A DNA stretch of 64,000 nt from an uncultured Gemmiger sp. GTDB lineage: Bacteria; Bacillota; Clostridia; Oscillospirales; Ruminococcaceae. The notes beneath the pieces were generated by a model. That model searched no databases. It was not told the origin of the DNA and saw only the letters and a list, made by a program, of their open reading frames with translations. The position numbers and the translations under genes are program-made. Shown piece after piece: positions 27,905 to 36,770 of this stretch. The stretch spans positions 372,001-436,000 of the forward strand of contig CALXHQ010000001.1 in NCBI GenBank assembly GCA_944388145.1. The letters run 5' to 3'. How positions within the stretch are numbered: the first letter of the stretch is position 1; every line of letters starts with the position of its first letter.

Positions 27905-29221
27905 TTACTCGGTTTTCCAGAACATGCAGGAATAGGGCGGCAGGTCGCTGCCGCCGCCGAAGTCGTGGACATCGCCGGTGATCAGGTCCACCGCCCGGCC
28001 TGCCTCGGCGTTGAAATCGGCATGGTAGGTGCTGCCGTCTGCGTTGATGGCCACCAGCACCCGGTCCTCCCCGCAGCGGCGCTCAAAGATCAGCTGTTTA
28101 GGCTGGACCATCACATTGCGGTAACTGCCGCTGCGCAGGGCCGGGCTGGCGCTGCGGGCGGCGGCCAGGTCGCTGATCCAGGTGGTCAGGTCGTTCTCTT
28201 CCGGCTGTTCAAAGGCGGGACGCAGGGCAGGGTCGCCGTCCTTCTTGTCGCCCTGCACACCCCACTCACTGCCGTAGTAGACCGCCGGGGTTCCCGGCAT
28301 GCCGAACAGAAGGCCGTAGATGGGCTTGAGGCAGTTTTTGTCGGTGAGGATGGTGGCAATGCGGGTGACGTCGTGGTTGTCCACAAAGTTCAAAAGATGT
28401 TTGCCGGTGTACAGGCACCAGGGCTCGGAGCCGAACTGGCGGTTGAGGCTGTACGCGATCTCGTGCATATTGCCCGTATTGAAACTGGAATACAGCCCCT
28501 TGTAGCATTCGTAGTTGGTGACCGAATGGCAGGCGTGGTCGTTCATCCAGCGGTTGTAGTCGCCGTGGAGCGTCTCCCCCATCAGGGCAAAGCCCGGCTT
28601 CAACCCTTCGGTGAAAGCGCGCAGCTCAGAGAGGAAGCCCAGGTCCAGGCAGTAGGCCACGTCCAGGCGCAGGCCGTCGATATCAAACTCCTTGACCCAG
28701 CCGCGCACCACATCGAACAGATAGTTTTTGACTTCAGGGTTTTGCAGGTTCAGCCGCACCAGGTCGGTGCAGCCCTCCCAGCAGTCGTACCAGAAGCCGT
28801 CGCCATACTGGTTGTTGCCATCGAAAGAGAGGTGGAACCAGTCTTTATAGCGGCTGGCATGTCGATTGGCTTTCACATCCTGAAAGGCCCAGAACCCCCG
28901 CCCCACGTGGTTGAACACCCCGTCCAGCATCACTTTCAGCCCGGCGGCGTGCAGCGCATCGCAGACCTGCTTGAAATCCTCATTGCTGCCCAGGCGGCAG
29001 TCCACACGGGTATAGTCCCGGGTGTCGTAGCCGTGGGCATCGCTTTCAAACAGGGGGTTGAACAAAACGCAGGTGGCGCCCAGATTTTTGATGTGCTCCA
29101 CCCAGTCCAGCAAACGCAGGATGCGATGGGGGTGTTCCGGGTCAGGGCCCTCATTTTTCAGCGGTGCACCGCAGAGGCCCAGGGGGTAGATCTGATAGAT
29201 CACAGCATCGTCAAACCACAT
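27905..29221 (-). CDS. Alpha-amylase family (GH13) glycosidase
   Basis: 438 residues from ATG 29221 (AAGGA upstream; an earlier ATG at 29248 lacks a site). No signal peptide, so it acts inside the cell, probably on maltodextrins or glycogen fragments. GH13 regions are clear: DGVFNHVG, DGLRLDVA with the nucleophile Asp, LMGET with the acid Glu, and FVDNHD with the transition-state Asp. It lacks the N-terminal domain of cyclomaltodextrinases and neopullulanases. Its position near the glycogen operon fits storage-glucan turnover, though it is not in that operon. Confidence 0.9.
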   Translation of the reverse strand: MWFDDAVIYQIYPLGLCGAPLKNEGPDPEHPHRILRLLDWVEHIKNLGATCVLFNPLFESDAHGYDTRDYTRVDCRLGSNEDFKQVCDALHAAGLKVMLDGVFNHVGRGFWAFQDVKANRHASRYKDWFHLSFDGNNQYGDGFWYDCWEGCTDLVRLNLQNPEVKNYLFDVVRGWVKEFDIDGLRLDVAYCLDLGFLSELRAFTEGLKPGFALMGETLHGDYNRWMNDHACHSVTNYECYKGLYSSFNTGNMHEIAYSLNRQFGSEPWCLYTGKHLLNFVDNHDVTRIATILTDKNCLKPIYGLLFGMPGTPAVYYGSEWGVQGDKKDGDPALRPAFEQPEENDLTTWISDLAAARSASPALRSGSYRNVMVQPKQLIFERRCGEDRVLVAINADGSTYHADFNAEAGRAVDLITGDVHDFGGGSDLPPYSCMFWKTE

Positions 29222-29275
29222 GGTACAACAGTCCTTTCCTTTCCACATTGTGTAAAAAGCCAGCCGGCAATCGAT

Positions 29276-29818
29276 TCAACGGTGAAGTTTCAAAAGCGGG
29301 CGCAGCCTGTGCCGGTACACCACCGCCAGCAGTGCCAGCACCATATCAAAGACGGCAAATGCGACATTACCCACCGCCAGCGTCACCACGATCAGCGCCA
29401 GGCCTCCGCCGGAAAATTCTTCCCACAGGCCCGGCACAGGGAACACCACCAACAGCAGTCCGTAGCAAGCCAACACCGCAGCGTTGAACACCGCCAGCTT
29501 GGCTGCCATGCGCAGCGGACGGCAAGGCAGTTTGTCCAGCCGTTTTTTCAGCATGGGGTAAGGGCCCAACACCAACGCATAGGTCAGCGCCAGCTCCCGA
29601 TCGGGCAGCAGCATCAGCCCCAGCAGAGCAGCGGCGGCCCAAGTCAGCCAGGCGTATCGGAGCGGACAGTCCTGCACCAGCGGAATCAGAGCAAAGGCAG
29701 CCAGCATCGGCGCGGCGTAAGTGGCCAGCGGCAACACACTGCCCAGTTCCATCAAAACCAGGGTCAGCGCCCCCAGCACACCGCACAGCGCGATGCGGGC
29801 AGTTTTGGTGCGGTACAT
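29276..29818 (-). CDS. Polytopic membrane protein, ECF S-component-like
   Basis: 180 residues from an ATG with GAGGGGG upstream. Five or six hydrophobic helices make up nearly the whole protein. The size and pattern (ALCGVLGALTLVLMELG at the start) recall substrate-specificity subunits of energy-coupling-factor transporters, but no ligand motif is recognisable and no ATPase or T component is nearby. It lies 54 bp upstream of the amylase gene and may be co-transcribed with it. Confidence 0.65.
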   Translation of the reverse strand: MYRTKTARIALCGVLGALTLVLMELGSVLPLATYAAPMLAAFALIPLVQDCPLRYAWLTWAAAALLGLMLLPDRELALTYALVLGPYPMLKKRLDKLPCRPLRMAAKLAVFNAAVLACYGLLLVVFPVPGLWEEFSGGGLALIVVTLAVGNVAFAVFDMVLALLAVVYRHRLRPLLKLHR

Positions 29819-29911
29819 AGTTTCCCCCTCTTTCCCGCCCGCTGCCGGTGCCCTGCCAAAGGGCGGCAGACACCGGAAATCGGCCCAGCTTTTGGGGCCG
29901 CGAGCAATTTT

Positions 29912-29940
29912 ATTATACCCCGCCGGGCGCGACAATGCAA
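29912..29940 (-). promoter_or_regulatory. Promoter of the membrane protein/amylase transcript
   Basis: On the minus strand, TTGCAT (29935-29940), 17-bp spacer, perfect TATAAT (29912-29917). Confidence 0.75.
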
Positions 29941-30052
29941 TGAAAAGGGGGCTGTCATTTCAACACCATGTCCAGTTTTGTAGGCCTGCCAAAATTTTGC
30001 GCCGCCGGGCTGTGCAGGGTGTAGAAAACCATCGTCTGACAGCTGCATCCGG

Positions 30053-30892
30053 TCAGCCGCCGTCCCTGGCCTCGTACATCTGTTCCACGGTACAGAAATG
30101 GTATCCCTGGCTGCGGAACCAGTCAATGATGGCAGGCAGCGCCTCCACTGTGGCGTTGGTCTGGGCGGTGTCATGCATCAGCACAACGCACAGGTCCCGG
30201 CCCGCGGCATCCCCCTGGATGTTTGCAAGGATCTGCCGGGCGTCCGGGTGCCCGCCGGCGGCATCCTCAGCCGAGACATTCCAGTCAATCCACCGGTAGC
30301 CTTTTTCTTCCGCCTCCCCAATCAGGCGGGTCATAATATCCCGGCCGCCGTACCGGTGGCTGACCGTGTTGGTGCTGCCGCCGGGAAACCGCAGCCAGTG
30401 GATGTTTTCCACATCCGTATAGGGCGAGATAGCCTGCCGCAGCGCCTTGATGTCCAGCCAGAACGCCTCCGGGCTGGCGTAAATGCGGGAATATTTGTGG
30501 GTGGCACTGTGCAGGGCCACCTGATGGCCTTCGGCCTGGATATCGGTCAAAAGCGGCAGATACTCCAGGTTGGCCTCCTGGGCAGTGACAAAAAAGGTAG
30601 CCGGCACATCCCGGTCGGCAAGGAGATCCAAAATCGGCCGGGTATTGGGGGAAGGCCCGTCATCAAAGGTCAGGCAGGCAATTTTGAGCATCATGGCCTC
30701 CGCCGCATCATCGCCGGCGGGCGCCTGCACCGCAAACACGTCGTTGGGGATGGCAGTCTCCCCCGCCCCGTCGGAGGGTTCAACATTCCCGGTCAGCACC
30801 GACCACCCGCACAGCGCCGCGGCGAGCACCGCGCTGAACCACAGTCCCAGGCCCCACTGTTCAGCCGTTTTGCGGATGGATCTGTGTTTCAT
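30053..30892 (-). CDS. Polysaccharide deacetylase (NodB domain, CE4)
   Basis: 279 residues with an N-terminal membrane anchor/signal (about 14-34) and an extracellular NodB domain. CE4 motif 1 TFDDGPS (75-81) supplies the catalytic base and a metal Asp; motif 2 HSATH (128-132) supplies metal histidines; RFPGGS is motif 3 and LMHD near the C-terminus motif 5. It removes acetyl groups from N-acetyl sugars, most often in peptidoglycan (PdaA/PgdA-like). AGGAGG precedes the ATG. Confidence 0.93.
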   Translation of the reverse strand: MKHRSIRKTAEQWGLGLWFSAVLAAALCGWSVLTGNVEPSDGAGETAIPNDVFAVQAPAGDDAAEAMMLKIACLTFDDGPSPNTRPILDLLADRDVPATFFVTAQEANLEYLPLLTDIQAEGHQVALHSATHKYSRIYASPEAFWLDIKALRQAISPYTDVENIHWLRFPGGSTNTVSHRYGGRDIMTRLIGEAEEKGYRWIDWNVSAEDAAGGHPDARQILANIQGDAAGRDLCVVLMHDTAQTNATVEALPAIIDWFRSQGYHFCTVEQMYEARDGG

Positions 30893-30960
30893 GGCTATGT
30901 CCTCCTGTTTTGTGCCTCACTGGAACTGTATGTGCGCCAATGCCGGGGTATGCGCGCCCC

Positions 30961-30989
30961 TTGCCCCGCCGCGGGCACAGGTGTATACT
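30961..30989 (+). promoter_or_regulatory. Promoter of the acetyltransferase at 31042
   Basis: TTGCCC (30961-30966), 17-bp spacer, TATACT (30984-30989). Confidence 0.65.
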
Positions 30990-31041
30990 GATACAGAAAT
31001 ATTGAATAAATGAGCAAAAGTATGACAAGGAGGAGTCCGCC

Positions 31042-31512
31042 ATGACCATTCGCCGCGCCAGCCTGAAAGATATGCCCCGTATCCATGAGCTGCTTGCCCA
31101 GGTGGAGGAGGTGCACCATCGCATCCGTCCCGACCTGTTCAAGGGCGGCGGGCGCAAGTACACCGACGAGGAACTGGCCGGCATCCTTGTTGATGACACT
31201 CGTCCCATTCTGGCCGCGGTGGATGAAAATGACCGGCTGCTGGGCTATGCCTTCTGTATTTTTCAGCAGAAAATCGGCGACAATATTATGACCGACGTCA
31301 AGACGCTGTACATTGACGACCTGTGCGTGGACGAGACGCTGCGCGGGCAGCATATCGGCCGCGCGCTGTACGATGCCGCCGTGCAGTATGCCAAAAACCT
31401 CGGCTGCTACAATTTGACGCTGAACGTCTGGGCCAGCAACGACACCGCCCATCGCTTTTATGAATCCTGCGGCCTGCGGCCGCTGAAGTATGGCATGGAA
31501 GTCATTCTGTAA
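31042..31512 (+). CDS. GNAT family N-acetyltransferase
   Basis: 156 residues, AAGGAGG upstream of the ATG. Starts with the typical MTIRRASLKDM strand/helix; the acetyl-CoA loop LRGQHIGRALYDAAVQYA is near 107-124, and NDTAHRFYESCGLRP is the C-terminal strand pair. Substrate unknown. It stands as a single gene with its own promoter. Confidence 0.9.
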   Translation: MTIRRASLKDMPRIHELLAQVEEVHHRIRPDLFKGGGRKYTDEELAGILVDDTRPILAAVDENDRLLGYAFCIFQQKIGDNIMTDVKTLYIDDLCVDETLRGQHIGRALYDAAVQYAKNLGCYNLTLNVWASNDTAHRFYESCGLRPLKYGMEVIL

Positions 31513-31572
31513 TATCCAAGGCCGGAGAAGTTCAGCACACTGCACAGGGTTGCAAGCCAATTTTTGGCAGCT

Positions 31573-31602
31573 TTGCACTGTGCGGCAGGCAGCTGATATG
31601 AT
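31573..31602 (+). promoter_or_regulatory. Possible promoter of cysK
   Basis: TTGCAC (31573-31578), 18-bp spacer, TATGAT (31597-31602). An overlapping TATACT at 31602-31607 is an alternative -10. Confidence 0.5.
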
Positions 31603-31684
31603 ATACTTTGATAGATGTTAATCGTGTACAATTTCATCCTGTCCGGCACCTGCCCGGCAGGTGCTGAGAAAAGGAGGTTTTCTC

Positions 31685-32614
31685 ATGAGAATCGCATCCG
31701 GAATTGATGCCCTGGTGGGCCGCACCCCGCTGGTATACCTGGCAAATTACTCCAAGGCCCGGGGTTTGGGCGCCCCGCTGGTGGCCAAGCTGGAATACTG
31801 CAACCCCGCCGGCAGCGTCAAGGACCGGGTGGCCAAAGCCATGCTGGACACCGCCGAGGAGCAGGGCCGGCTTCAGCCCGGTGCAACTATCATCGAGCCC
31901 ACCAGCGGCAATACCGGCATTGGCCTGGCCGCCATCGGTGCCTCCCGCGGATACCATGTGATCCTGACCATGCCCGACACCATGAGTGAGGAACGCCGCA
32001 GCCTCTTGAAGGCTTTTGGCGCCGAGATCGTGCTGACCCCCGGCAGCAAGGGTATGGCTGGCGCCATTGAAAAAGCCAACGAGCTGGCCGCCGCCACGCC
32101 CGGCAGCTTTGTGCCCGGTCAGTTTGAAAACCCGGCCAACCCAGCCGCACACCGCGCCACCACCGGCCCCGAAATCTGGCACGACACCTACGGCCAGGTG
32201 GACATTTTTGTGGCAGGTGTTGGCACCGGCGGCACTATCAGCGGCGTGGGCAGTTACCTGAAAGCCCAGAACCCCAATGTCAAGGTGATCGCCGTGGAAC
32301 CTGCCGGCAGCCCGGTTTTGAGCGGCGGCCAGGCCGGCCCCCACGGGCTGCAGGGCATTGGCGCAGGCTTTGTGCCTGACACGCTGGACACCCGCGTCTA
32401 CGACGAGGTGATCCCTGTCACAGATGAGGACGCCTATGCCACCGGTCGGGAAATCGCCCGCCGGGACGGATTTTTGGTGGGCATCAGTTCCGGTGCCGCC
32501 GTTTGGGCTGCCGCTCAGGTAGCAGCTCGGCCCGAAAACACCGGCAAGCTGGTTGTTGTACTGCTGCCGGACACCGGCGACCGTTACCTGTCTACCCCGA
32601 TGTTTGCCGAATGA
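31685..32614 (+). CDS. cysK: Cysteine synthase (O-acetylserine sulfhydrylase)
   Basis: 309 residues from ATG with AAGGAGG upstream. PLP enzyme making cysteine from O-acetylserine and sulfide. The PLP lysine is Lys46 in [11 protein letters not shown], the substrate loop TSGNTGIG is at 73-80, and the phosphate-binding GTGGTISG follows near 181-188. The length and motifs match CysK rather than cystathionine beta-synthase. No S-box or T-box precedes it. Confidence 0.95.
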   Translation: MRIASGIDALVGRTPLVYLANYSKARGLGAPLVAKLEYCNPAGSVKDRVAKAMLDTAEEQGRLQPGATIIEPTSGNTGIGLAAIGASRGYHVILTMPDTMSEERRSLLKAFGAEIVLTPGSKGMAGAIEKANELAAATPGSFVPGQFENPANPAAHRATTGPEIWHDTYGQVDIFVAGVGTGGTISGVGSYLKAQNPNVKVIAVEPAGSPVLSGGQAGPHGLQGIGAGFVPDTLDTRVYDEVIPVTDEDAYATGREIARRDGFLVGISSGAAVWAAAQVAARPENTGKLVVVLLPDTGDRYLSTPMFAE

Positions 32615-32669
32615 CCGCATTTATCGGCAACAGCGGGAAAAGGATTTTGGAAATTGGCCGAGCCAGGGC

Positions 32670-32699
32670 TTGACTTTTGTGCCCCACCTATGGTAATAT
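32670..32699 (+). promoter_or_regulatory. Promoter of tRNA-Leu(GAG)
   Basis: TTGACT (32670-32675), 18-bp spacer, TAATAT (32694-32699), 38 bp before the tRNA. Confidence 0.75.
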
Positions 32700-32737
32700 C
32701 TTTTTTGCGATGCTGGTGGAACATCGGTGTCGCCTAT

Positions 32738-32821
32738 GCGGAAGTGCTGGAATCGGCAGACAGGCACGTTTGAGGTGCGTGTGTCCATGACGTGTGGGTT
32801 CAAGTCCCATCTTCCGCACCA
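32738..32821 (+). tRNA. tRNA-Leu(GAG), island integration site
   Basis: An 84-nt class II tRNA with encoded CCA. The acceptor pairs GCGGAAG with CTTCCGC; anticodon GAG is at 32772-32774 in a TTGAGGT loop. Its last 24 bases are part of the 25-bp repeat that recurs at 41834-41858, so the mature gene was completed by the island's attachment sequence. Confidence 0.95.
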
Positions 32822-32822
32822 A
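32798..32822 (+). repeat. attL (25-bp direct repeat, left copy)
   Basis: 25 bp identical to 41834-41858, covering the T-arm and acceptor end of tRNA-Leu(GAG) through CCA. Differences on both sides (G versus A before, A versus G after) define its limits. Confidence 0.93.
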
Positions 32823-32824
32823 AG

Positions 32825-32863
32825 AAAAGAGCCTAGGAACGAAAGTTCTTAGGCTCTTTTCTT
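32825..32863 (+). terminator. Terminator after tRNA-Leu(GAG), supplied by the island
   Basis: A 16-bp near-perfect stem (32825-32840 with 32845-32860), GAAA loop, then C and TTTT. A different hairpin follows attR, probably the tRNA's original terminator. Confidence 0.88.
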
Positions 32864-32867
32864 TTGC

Positions 32868-32892
32868 TTTACCGCACTTTTGACCGCACTTG
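32868..32892. promoter_or_regulatory. Candidate integrase arm-type sites, left end
   Basis: TTTACCGCACTTTTG (32868-32882) is identical to 41709-41723 at the right end, and a second partial copy GACCGCACTTG follows at once. Repeats at both ends just inside the att sites are expected for arm-binding by a tyrosine integrase. Confidence 0.7.
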
Positions 32893-32923
32893 TTTTGCAG
32901 TCGAATGCAAAGGCATATGAATG

Positions 32924-33496
32924 TTATTTGATTTCGTTCCCGGTTCCGACAAGATCCACCAGTCTTTCACTGGAAACCGGTACTTCACCCCACCCTTCCA
33001 GGTAGTCAAGCCGGATATAGGGATCCGTGGTGATACTCCGAATCATAGACCGGGCACCCTCGGCAAACACCTTATACGCTTCCAGCTTATCTTCTTCGGT
33101 GGGAATCTGTACACCGTGAATGCCGTTTGCCTTCGCGTACTTCGCGATAGCGTTCATCATGGTGGGATTGTTGCGGTATTTCGCCACAAGGCTCTGCAGC
33201 TGGGTTTTGCTCAGGTCAAACGCGCCGCTCAACAGTTGCACATCTTCGGTAACATCTTTGCCGCGAAGCTCCACGGCTTTCCCCAGGCCACCGCTGACAG
33301 TGTCAAGAACGGCCTGAATCTGATTGTATGCCTTGTCGCAAGCCTCCCGCATCTCGGTGAAGAGCGCGTTATTCTCGGCCCGTGCGTACTCTTCAGAAAG
33401 GCGTTCACGGTTCCGGGCCTCCTGATCGGCAATCCGCCGGGCGGTTTTCTGATACTCCATAACCGCCTGCTTCATCTGATTTACATATTTGTTCAT
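32924..33496 (-). CDS. Hypothetical coiled-coil protein at the left end of the island
   Basis: 190 residues, no membrane segment. The first ~60 residues are rich in Glu/Arg/Ala heptads (RIADQEARNRERLSEEYARAENN), suggesting a coiled coil; the rest is mixed helix. It is the last gene of the leftward operon, 33 bp after the sigma-like gene. I do not recognise the family. By position it could be a late or accessory satellite function, for instance helper interference, but nothing in the sequence shows this. Confidence 0.72.
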   Translation of the reverse strand: MNKYVNQMKQAVMEYQKTARRIADQEARNRERLSEEYARAENNALFTEMREACDKAYNQIQAVLDTVSGGLGKAVELRGKDVTEDVQLLSGAFDLSKTQLQSLVAKYRNNPTMMNAIAKYAKANGIHGVQIPTEEDKLEAYKVFAEGARSMIRSITTDPYIRLDYLEGWGEVPVSSERLVDLVGTGNEIK

Positions 33497-33528
33497 ATTT
33501 TTTGTCCTCTCTTTCAGATTATCGTTTA

Positions 33529-34464
33529 TTATGTTTCTTGCGTTTTTTGCGGCATCACCTCCCCGGCGGGGCTTTCCTCCACGATGTACCCCCCTTTTCT
33601 CTCCAGGTACTCGACCGTGCGCTCTTCCACGCTGCCGCCCGCGTACCAGGCGGAAAAGCCGGTTCCGTGCCAGGCACGCCGCTGGATGGTCTCCTCCCGC
33701 CAGCGCATCAGGCGCGGGTTGCGGCGCAGCTTGCTGAACGCGGATGTCTTGGCCGTGTTGACCTGGCCTATTGTCAAGCCCTGTTCCTCGCTGATCTGGC
33801 GCACCGTCTTGCCGGCATAGTATTTCCCACGGATGACTGCCTGCTCGCGCTCGGTCAGCTTGTGCAGGGCTTCTTCCAGGGCGGCGTGCAGCTGCTCTTG
33901 AAAGATGGCGTCCTCCGCCGCCTGCATGGCGCTGTCAGCCGCCGGGTCGGGCTGCAGCTCGCCCAGGGTGGACGCGCCGCTGTCGTCCTCATCCAAGGGC
34001 GTGTCCAGGCTGGCGCAGTGGTTCAGCGGGTCGGCGGAAACGGTGTGCCGTTTGCCATCGGCATCGGTCACGTTGCGGCGGTGGCTGCCGGTCAGCGCCT
34101 GGTTGATCTGCCGCTGCATGGCCTGCCCCAGCCAGTTTGAAAAGCTGCCCGCCTCCGGCTGGTAGGTCTGGGCGGCGTACTGGACGGCAAAATAGCCTTC
34201 CTGTTCAAAGTCGTCTGCGGTCATGCCATGCGCGTCCGCCAGGGCCTTGTGCGCCGGATACCACCGCCAGAACAGGGTGCGCAGCAGCCCCCGGTTGATC
34301 TGCCACAGCTGGCCCAGGGCAAAGGCGTCCCCGGTCTTGGCCAGGGCGGCCAGCGCCGCGTTGACGGCCTGCTGCCCGGCAGGCTGTTCCGTCGGGTTTC
34401 TCTGGCTTCGCTCTCGGTTCAGTCCGGTTTCAGCGTCCGGCGGCGTTGTGTTTCTGCTTTCCAT
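33529..34464 (-). CDS. Sigma-70-like regulator of the island
   Basis: 311 residues from ATG with AAAGGGG upstream. Sigma region-2-like sequence lies near 55-130 (ADDFEQEGYFAVQYAAQTYQPEAGSFSNWL, with the DFEQEGY recognition segment) and a region-4-like HTH near 205-250 (LTEREQAVIRGKYYAGKTVRQISEEQGLTIGQVNTAKTSAFSKLR). A Ser/Asp-rich linker separates them. Phage and satellite late genes are often controlled by such factors. Its first 35 bp overlap the preceding zinc-ribbon gene. Whether it is a true sigma factor is inferred. Confidence 0.78.
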   Translation of the reverse strand: MESRNTTPPDAETGLNRERSQRNPTEQPAGQQAVNAALAALAKTGDAFALGQLWQINRGLLRTLFWRWYPAHKALADAHGMTADDFEQEGYFAVQYAAQTYQPEAGSFSNWLGQAMQRQINQALTGSHRRNVTDADGKRHTVSADPLNHCASLDTPLDEDDSGASTLGELQPDPAADSAMQAAEDAIFQEQLHAALEEALHKLTEREQAVIRGKYYAGKTVRQISEEQGLTIGQVNTAKTSAFSKLRRNPRLMRWREETIQRRAWHGTGFSAWYAGGSVEERTVEYLERKGGYIVEESPAGEVMPQKTQET

Positions 34465-34621
34465 GCTGCGCCCCTTTCCGCGCGAAAAGTTTCCCAGTGA
34501 CGGCGGGAAGCCCGCCGGGCGGTGGTGGAGGGGGTGATAGCCCCCGCCGGGGCGGGTCGCGGCAGTCGCACCGCTCGCCGGGGTCAAGGTTTGCCCCGCA
34601 ACAGGGGCAGGTCCAGTACAT
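34430..34621 (-). CDS. Small zinc-ribbon protein
   Basis: 63 residues. MYWTCPCCGANLDPGERCDC gives four or five cysteines in a CxxC...CxC pattern that could bind one zinc; a Pro-rich and then basic tail follows. The start overlaps the previous stop (TGATG), and the 3' end overlaps the sigma-like gene, so the three are translationally coupled. Function unknown; similar short ribbons are common in mobile elements. Confidence 0.72.
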   Translation of the reverse strand: MYWTCPCCGANLDPGERCDCRDPPRRGLSPPPPPPGGLPAVTGKLFARKGAQHGKQKHNAAGR

Positions 34622-34809
34622 CACCGCAGCTGCACCCGCATTCCATCCGGGAACAGAAGGAATAACTGCCCGTTCGGGTTGTCGGTCAGAACATGGCAGC
34701 CGGCGGCCAGCGAGGTCGTCAGCAGGCAGCCACCTTCTGCGCGGTCTTTGTAGCGGTCGGGGCAGTCTTTCGTGCAAGGGGCATCGTCAAGAGGGCAAAG
34801 CACGTCCAT
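34621..34809 (-). CDS. Cysteine-rich small protein
   Basis: 62 residues with six cysteines, five of them in the first half (MDVLCPLDDAPCTKDCPDRY, then GGC), suggesting a metal site or disulfide knot. GGAGGT lies six bases before the ATG. It starts the short cassette of Cys-rich genes after the DUF3987 gene. No recognised family. Confidence 0.68.
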   Translation of the reverse strand: MDVLCPLDDAPCTKDCPDRYKDRAEGGCLLTTSLAAGCHVLTDNPNGQLFLLFPDGMRVQLR

Positions 34810-34846
34810 TGGTAGACCTCCAAAAAGTTTTTTTCAAAAAGGCATG

Positions 34847-34874
34847 TGTGACTTTAGTGACTTTAGTGACTAAA
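34847..34874. repeat. 9-bp iterons at the 3' end of the DUF3987 gene
   Basis: Three tandem units of the TGTGACTTT/AGTGACTTT/AGTGACTAA type. A 19-bp stretch (34856-34874) is identical to 40390-40408 next to the integrase, 5.5 kb away. Confidence 0.7.
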
Positions 34875-36770
34875 GCCTTGGTTTTCGGCATTTTGCATCG
34901 CTTCGATGGGCCGTAAAATAACGGTCTCCGAAGGACGGCCGCCGCGCGGGATTTTGTCGATACGGATATACCCGCGCCGTTCCAACTCCTGCAAGCCGGG
35001 GTCAAGTTGGCGGGCGTTCATGCGGCCGTGGCACAGCCGCAGCACATCCCGTTTACCAATCTCTGGCTTTCCTGCACTTTGCAGGCGGTTCCAGATATAC
35101 CGGGCGTCCTTGACGGCCTGCGGCTCGGTCGCGCCCATCTGGCGGAATGCGGCGCAGCTGTGGGCGATAAAGTACCGAGCAATCGAGATGGCCGCCCGCA
35201 TGGTCTCGCCGGATAGCGGCTCGCTGTCGGCAAACAGGCCCACACGGGCACAGTGCAGCACGCCCGCAATGCGCATGGTCGTGCCGTGCAGTTTTCCGGC
35301 CCAGCCCTCCACGTCCTCCAGGTCGGTCACAAGGCGGCGTTCCAGCTCATCGAAGAACTGTTCGGCCAGCCCGGCAGCCGCCGGGGCAAACCGGATGATT
35401 TTGGGCGGGTCTGCGGGCTTGCTGTCCGCCTGGGTTTGCAGCAGGTCGGTCAGGCAATCGGCAAAGGCTTGCGCCACCGTGCCGGGGATGGCCGGGGTGC
35501 TGAACTGGCGGCACCCAACTTTGGAGGTTGGCAGGCTGTACAAAAAGCGGGCCAGCAGGCCGCGCCCGGCAAAGGTTTCGTTCTCCATGATCTCGCGCAG
35601 CACCGAGGGCTGCACCATCAGCAGCAGGGTTAAAGCCGGGTGCGCGATGGTCTCGGCCTTGCGGCCCTTGCGGTCGACCTGGATGGTGTCTCCCGTGTAG
35701 GCTTTGAGGAAGGTGTCAATGTTCGCACCGCCCTGTCCGCTGTACAGCCCGGCCAGAATGCCGAACAGGCCCCCCTCGGCGCTGAACACGCCCATGCGCC
35801 CGCTGTTGTCCGCCAGCAGGCTGGTCAGGGCCTCCGGGGTCACATCATCGGCCAGCAGGCGCAGCGGTTTCACGGGTTCCAGGCTGTCCAATTCGGCCTG
35901 CTTGGCGGCGATGTCCTCTGCCTTCCAGCTGTTCCCGCCCTTCTTGACCTTGCCCGCCTGCGCAAGCATGGATTCCACTTGCCGCGAAAGCAAGCTGGCT
36001 TGTATGCGGTACTCGTTGACCGCCGGGGCGCGGCGCTCGTTCTCGGCGGCGCAAAAGTCGTAAACGTGGCGGCTGATCTCGGCCAGCACCGGGCTTTTGC
36101 GCTCGCTGGGCTTTGCCACAACGGCAATGTACAAGTTCAGCGGCTCCAGCCACCCCGGCTTTGGGTTTACCTTGTACACGCCCTGCACGGCCAGCGAAAC
36201 GGCCGCCAGCAGCCCGGCGGCGGGCATATCGGCGGGAACCTGCAAGCTGGTTGCGATGGCCTGGGCATAGTCGCCCATCACAGGCGGCAGGGCTTCCACC
36301 GGGAAGCCGGGCAGGTCGTCCGCCTGCCCCTCGTCAAACGGTTCAAACGGGGCAAATCCGTCCGGCTCTGGTTCTTCTTCCTCCGGGACGATCTCGCGCA
36401 GCAGGCGCAGCCCGGCGGGCTGGAACTGGGCCGGGCCGGCGTTCAAACGCTCCAGATGGTCGGACTGAAACGCGCTGCACATATCGGGCGAATCATCCCC
36501 CACGGCGTCCAGACGGGCCAGCAGCAGGGCTTTGCATCGCTCTGCCCGGCTGGCGCTGTCGTTGGCGGTCAGTGCCAGGAAGTACAGCAGGGACAGCGCG
36601 CTTTCCTCGTTCAGCGCATGGGCCCCCAGCCCTTGCAGCAGGGCCATAAAGTCGGCGTCTGCGCAAACCAGGTCGCCCGGCTGCCGCCATTGTTCGGCGA
36701 ACGGCAGCAGCCGCATGGCGCACTGCTCCACGCCCGCCGGGTCCTTAAAGTGGATGTTCAACGTGGACAA
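34863..36770 (-). CDS. DUF3987-type replication/helicase-like protein
   Basis: Up to 635 residues, the largest island protein. The central and C-terminal parts (about 160-600) match the DUF3987 layout: IAVVAKPSERKSPVLAEI in the place of a P-loop, FSAEGGLFGILAGLYSG, GDTIQVDRKGR, and a C-terminal winged-helix-like segment. Such proteins occur in phages and islands next to primase or origin functions. ATG is absent: TTG at 36770 is possible, but TTG at 36761 is better spaced from GGGGGAG. It overlaps the preceding gene. The exact biochemical activity is not established. Confidence 0.78.
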   Translation of the reverse strand: MSTLNIHFKDPAGVEQCAMRLLPFAEQWRQPGDLVCADADFMALLQGLGAHALNEESALSLLYFLALTANDSASRAERCKALLLARLDAVGDDSPDMCSAFQSDHLERLNAGPAQFQPAGLRLLREIVPEEEEPEPDGFAPFEPFDEGQADDLPGFPVEALPPVMGDYAQAIATSLQVPADMPAAGLLAAVSLAVQGVYKVNPKPGWLEPLNLYIAVVAKPSERKSPVLAEISRHVYDFCAAENERRAPAVNEYRIQASLLSRQVESMLAQAGKVKKGGNSWKAEDIAAKQAELDSLEPVKPLRLLADDVTPEALTSLLADNSGRMGVFSAEGGLFGILAGLYSGQGGANIDTFLKAYTGDTIQVDRKGRKAETIAHPALTLLLMVQPSVLREIMENETFAGRGLLARFLYSLPTSKVGCRQFSTPAIPGTVAQAFADCLTDLLQTQADSKPADPPKIIRFAPAAAGLAEQFFDELERRLVTDLEDVEGWAGKLHGTTMRIAGVLHCARVGLFADSEPLSGETMRAAISIARYFIAHSCAAFRQMGATEPQAVKDARYIWNRLQSAGKPEIGKRDVLRLCHGRMNARQLDPGLQELERRGYIRIDKIPRGGRPSETVILRPIEAMQNAENQGFSH

